Assembly: GCA_945827765.1 (NCBI GenBank)
Contig: CALZPS010000053.1
Coordinates: 1 to 8,438, forward strand
DNA: 8,438 nucleotides
DNA from: an uncultured Lachnospiraceae bacterium
GTDB taxonomy: Bacteria > Bacillota > Clostridia > Lachnospirales > Lachnospiraceae
Direction: 5' to 3'
The position numbers and the translations under genes are program-made. A model generated the notes under the pieces. That model did not search any database. It had not been told where the DNA came from and was given only the letters and a program-made list of their open reading frames with translations. Below are positions 6,797-8,438 of the stretch, piece by piece; positions within the stretch are counted from its first letter, which is position 1; each line of letters starts with the position of its first letter.

Positions 6797-7066
6797 CTAA
6801 CATCCCCCTTCCTGCCACGGCCATGGGTTTGAAATCCACGTCCATTTTTCTGCATCAGAATAAACAGCAGAATCCATTGTCAATGGTCCAAAATGTTTTG
6901 CATATTCTTTCAGTGCCTCGTTGCGCAGATGGCTGTATTCTTCAAAGCATTCCACAGCCTCCTCATCATACGGATGCGTATCCAGATATAATTTGATATC
7001 ATCTACCGCAAAACTCACCTCATTGATGTGATTGAAAAGATCTTTTCTGTTCGGACAATCACTCAT
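6797..7066 (-). CDS. cotJB: Spore coat protein CotJB
   Basis: This small acidic, Trp-containing protein of 89 residues matches the CotJB family in length and pattern: a helical N-terminus (LFNHINEVSFAVDDIKLYL), the segment LDTHPYDEEAVECFEEY, then HFGPLTM and the Trp-rich C-terminus WTWISNPWPWQEGGC. In spore formers it is made with CotJA and CotJC and is needed for correct coat assembly; no enzymatic role is known to me. Its ATG overlaps the cotJA stop in an ATGA (7063-7066), and a GGGAGAGGGGG ribosome site sits just upstream inside cotJA. The two are therefore almost certainly translationally coupled. Confidence 0.95.
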   Translation of the reverse strand: MSDCPNRKDLFNHINEVSFAVDDIKLYLDTHPYDEEAVECFEEYSHLRNEALKEYAKHFGPLTMDSAVYSDAEKWTWISNPWPWQEGGC

Positions 7067-7398
7067 CGATTACAGCCCCCTCTCCCCTTAAAAGGTTTAT
7101 CCAACTCTTCAAAAACGGTTCCGGACTGCAAGGCTTTGCAGGCACAATATAAATCGCCCCACCTCTGCCACGGTACATAGGCCATAGCCAGCGGAAATCC
7201 CTGTAATTTATCTTCCCTTTTGCAATTATTTGTCCGTTTTTTTCTTGCACAGTCGTTCTCTCGTGTTTCACATTTCTCACGCACACACGCTGTCTCTGCA
7301 CATACTCCGACATTATTTCCACAGCTTTGTCCGGACTGCCGCTGCTGCCAGTTTCCATTCTGACGAACATAGCGGACATTATTCTGACAATTTGCCAT
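7063..7398 (-). CDS. cotJA: Spore coat-associated protein CotJA with Cys-rich N-terminus
   Basis: The C-terminal half is a clear CotJA core: FPLAMAYVPWQRWGDLY (68-84) followed by ALQSGTVFEELDKPFKG (89-105). Ahead of it are about 65 residues that are basic, Asn/Gln-rich and cysteine-rich, with Cys at 4, 26, 33, 38, 43, 50 and 59. The 111-residue total is longer than the roughly 80 residues common in the family. The extra cysteines could allow disulfide cross-linking in the coat, which is an inference. An ATG 7 codons upstream (7419) is in frame. I prefer the ATG at 7398 because GGGAGGAG ends 7 nt before it, while the upstream ATG has no ribosome site. It is the first gene of the cotJ operon, and a sporulation-type promoter lies at 7430-7457. 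Confidence 0.93.
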   Translation of the reverse strand: MANCQNNVRYVRQNGNWQQRQSGQSCGNNVGVCAETACVREKCETRENDCARKKRTNNCKREDKLQGFPLAMAYVPWQRWGDLYCACKALQSGTVFEELDKPFKGRGGCNR

Positions 7399-7445
7399 AA
7401 AAAAACTCCTCCCATACATTTTACAGTATTATTGTATGGAAGAAG
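7399..7445 (-). terminator. htrA intrinsic terminator merged with cotJA ribosome site
   Basis: On the minus strand, CTTCTTCCATACA (7445-7433) pairs with TGTATGGGAGGAG (7418-7406) over 13 bp with two G-U pairs and a 14-nt loop, followed by seven T (7405-7399). An A-tract lies before the stem. This is a good Rho-independent terminator 20 bases after the htrA stop codon. The descending arm contains the cotJA Shine-Dalgarno GGGAGGAG, and the T-tract is the spacer to the cotJA ATG. The same bases thus end one gene and start the next. Confidence 0.8.
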
Positions 7446-7457
7446 TTTAAATTGGTT
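7430..7457 (-). promoter_or_regulatory. Sporulation-type promoter of cotJ (sigma-E/sigma-K-like)
   Basis: On the minus strand, CATACAATA (7438-7430) fits the published -10 patterns of both mother-cell factors: CATACA-A/C-T for sigma-E and CATAnnnTA for sigma-K. An AACC (7457-7454) is 15 nt upstream, fitting the short AC -35 of sigma-K, whereas a sigma-E -35 (ATATT-like) is not evident. Transcription would start near 7423-7425, in the loop of the terminator hairpin, giving a leader of about 25 nt that keeps the ribosome site free. cotJ is a mother-cell sporulation operon in Bacillus, which agrees. Confidence 0.6.
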
Positions 7458-7464
7458 CCTGTAT

Positions 7465-8386
7465 CTATTGGGTTGCTTTCCCAAGTGTTACTTCAACAGT
7501 TTTTTCTGCATATTCCCCATCGCTTTGCGGGATGGCAACCGTCACTTCGACCACCTCTCCCACTGCGTAATACTCCAGTTCTTTCTGCAATGCAGACATA
7601 CTTTCCACTCTTGTTCCGCCTAGTGCAGTGATGATATTGCCCTTGCGGATGCCGGCCGCTTTCGCGCCGCCTCCGTCTATCACCTCAGCCACATAGACTC
7701 CGGTTGGCATATTATATCTTTGCGCACTTTCACTGATGACATCATACCCTTTGATGCCTAAAAAACCCTGCTCTTCCTCGGCAACCTTATGCTTCGTTTT
7801 CTGATTCATCAGATTATGAATGATATCAGACACATCGCTGATGGGTATGGCATAACCCATACCTTCCACAGTATTACCCGCAATCTTTGATGAATTGATA
7901 CCAATCACCTCGCCGTTCGCATTGACCAATGCTCCGCCGCTGTTGCCCGGATTGATGGCGGCATCCGTCTGAATCAATTTGATTTCATCTTCACCACCCG
8001 CGGTACTGCTCTGGCTGGAATTCACTGTGCTGCTGCTGACATTCAATGCACTGATAACGCCGGTTGTAACGGACTGTCCGTAACCAAGTGCATTGCCGAT
8101 TGCAATTGCCGGCTCGCCCACTTTCAACTGATCCGAGTCCCCAATCGTTGCCACTCTGACATCAGACATGGTATCGTCCGAAATAGATTTCAGCAAGACT
8201 GCAATCACTGCGATATCATGCTCTGAATCTGTTCCTTTCACATCGGCCTCAACGCTGCTGCCGTCACAGAAAGTAACTGTCAGCGTCTCACTGCCCGCAA
8301 TTACATGGTAGTTGGTCACAATCAGCAGTTCTTCTTCTGTCTGTGAAATCACAATGCCGGTTCCGGCACTTTCACTGTTATACTGC
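7465..8386 (-). CDS. HtrA/DegP-type serine protease, 5'-truncated by contig end
   Basis: The chymotrypsin-like fold shows the catalytic triad in order: His in TNYHVIAG (codon at about 8305-8307), Asp in SEHDIAVI (about 8215-8217) and Ser in NPGNSGGAL (about 7939-7941). A PDZ domain follows (about 7479-7767), with FLGIKGYDV, GVYVAEVIDGGGAKAAGI and GNIITALGG. Such proteases are membrane-anchored quality-control enzymes acting on misfolded proteins outside the cytoplasm. The N-terminal cytoplasmic or membrane anchor is missing because the contig ends here. The first biological residue is about the Q of QYNSESAG. The in-frame ATG at 8415 and the first nine residues, MGSEMCIRD, are adapter-encoded and must not be used as a start. 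A serine-rich insertion (SSSTVNSSQSST) lies between the second and third triad blocks. It ends at a TAG 66 nt before cotJA. Confidence 0.94.
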
Positions 8387-8438
8387 TTGTCTCTTATACA
8401 CATCTCCGAGCCCACGAGACCGTACTAGATCTCGTATG
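8387..8438 (+). other. Illumina Nextera i7-side adapter (not biological)
   Basis: The Tn5 mosaic end in its outgoing orientation (8387-8405, one mismatch at the first base) is followed by CCGAGCCCACGAGAC (8406-8420), an 8-base index CGTACTAG (8421-8428) and the start of the P7 oligo, ATCTCGTATG (8429-8438). This is untrimmed library sequence and truncates the htrA-type gene. Confidence 0.98.

Noticed and set aside
7417..7419. Upstream in-frame ATG as the cotJA start
   Set aside because: It has no Shine-Dalgarno, whereas the ATG at 7396-7398 has GGGAGGAG 7 nt upstream; the intervening codons are the terminator arm and T-tract.
7059..7484. 141-codon minus-strand frame overlapping cotJA
   Set aside because: It occupies a different frame from the clear CotJA core and starts inside the end of the protease gene; it shows no family motif.

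Overview
The window is a metagenome- or isolate-style assembly contig that still carries sequencing adapters at both ends. Bases 1-47 are the Illumina Nextera i5-side adapter and about 8387-8438 the i7-side adapter. Only about 48-8386 is biological DNA. The gene content points to a spore-forming member of the Clostridia, most likely a Lachnospiraceae-like gut organism: T-box control of a tRNA-charging operon, an archaeal-type AspRS next to gatCAB, cotJ spore-coat genes, strong AGGAGG-type ribosome sites and moderate GC. The family-level placement is an inference from gene style, not a measured assignment.

Plus strand, 48-5932: a T-box leader (5' part cut off by the contig end) precedes a five-gene operon. 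The genes are an archaeal-type aspartyl-tRNA synthetase (aspS), an unrecognised zinc-ribbon single-pass membrane protein, then gatC, gatA and gatB. Gaps between genes are 6-24 nt and each gene has its own Shine-Dalgarno site, so the block is probably one transcript. Together AspRS and GatCAB can make Asn-tRNA(Asn) by the indirect route: a relaxed-specificity AspRS loads Asp on tRNA(Asn), and the amidotransferase converts it to Asn. GatCAB often does the same for Gln-tRNA(Gln). The T-box would raise expression when the sensed tRNA is uncharged.

Convergent intergenic region, 5933-6184: a run of inverted repeats. They are a likely bidirectional terminator (5970-6011), a small hairpin (6018-6035), a striking 27-bp-arm near-perfect palindrome (6043-6098) and a second, multi-segment foldable stretch (6101-6156). 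No protein gene is visible here.

Minus strand, 8386-6185: a 5'-truncated HtrA/DegP-type serine protease, then the sporulation operon cotJA-cotJB-cotJC (spore-coat proteins, the last a manganese-catalase homologue). The 66-nt gap between htrA and cotJA is very compact. It holds an intrinsic terminator for htrA whose ascending arm contains a sporulation-type -10 element and whose descending arm is the cotJA ribosome-binding site. This is the most interesting regulatory arrangement in the window. I see no CRISPR array, transposase, phage gene or defence system.
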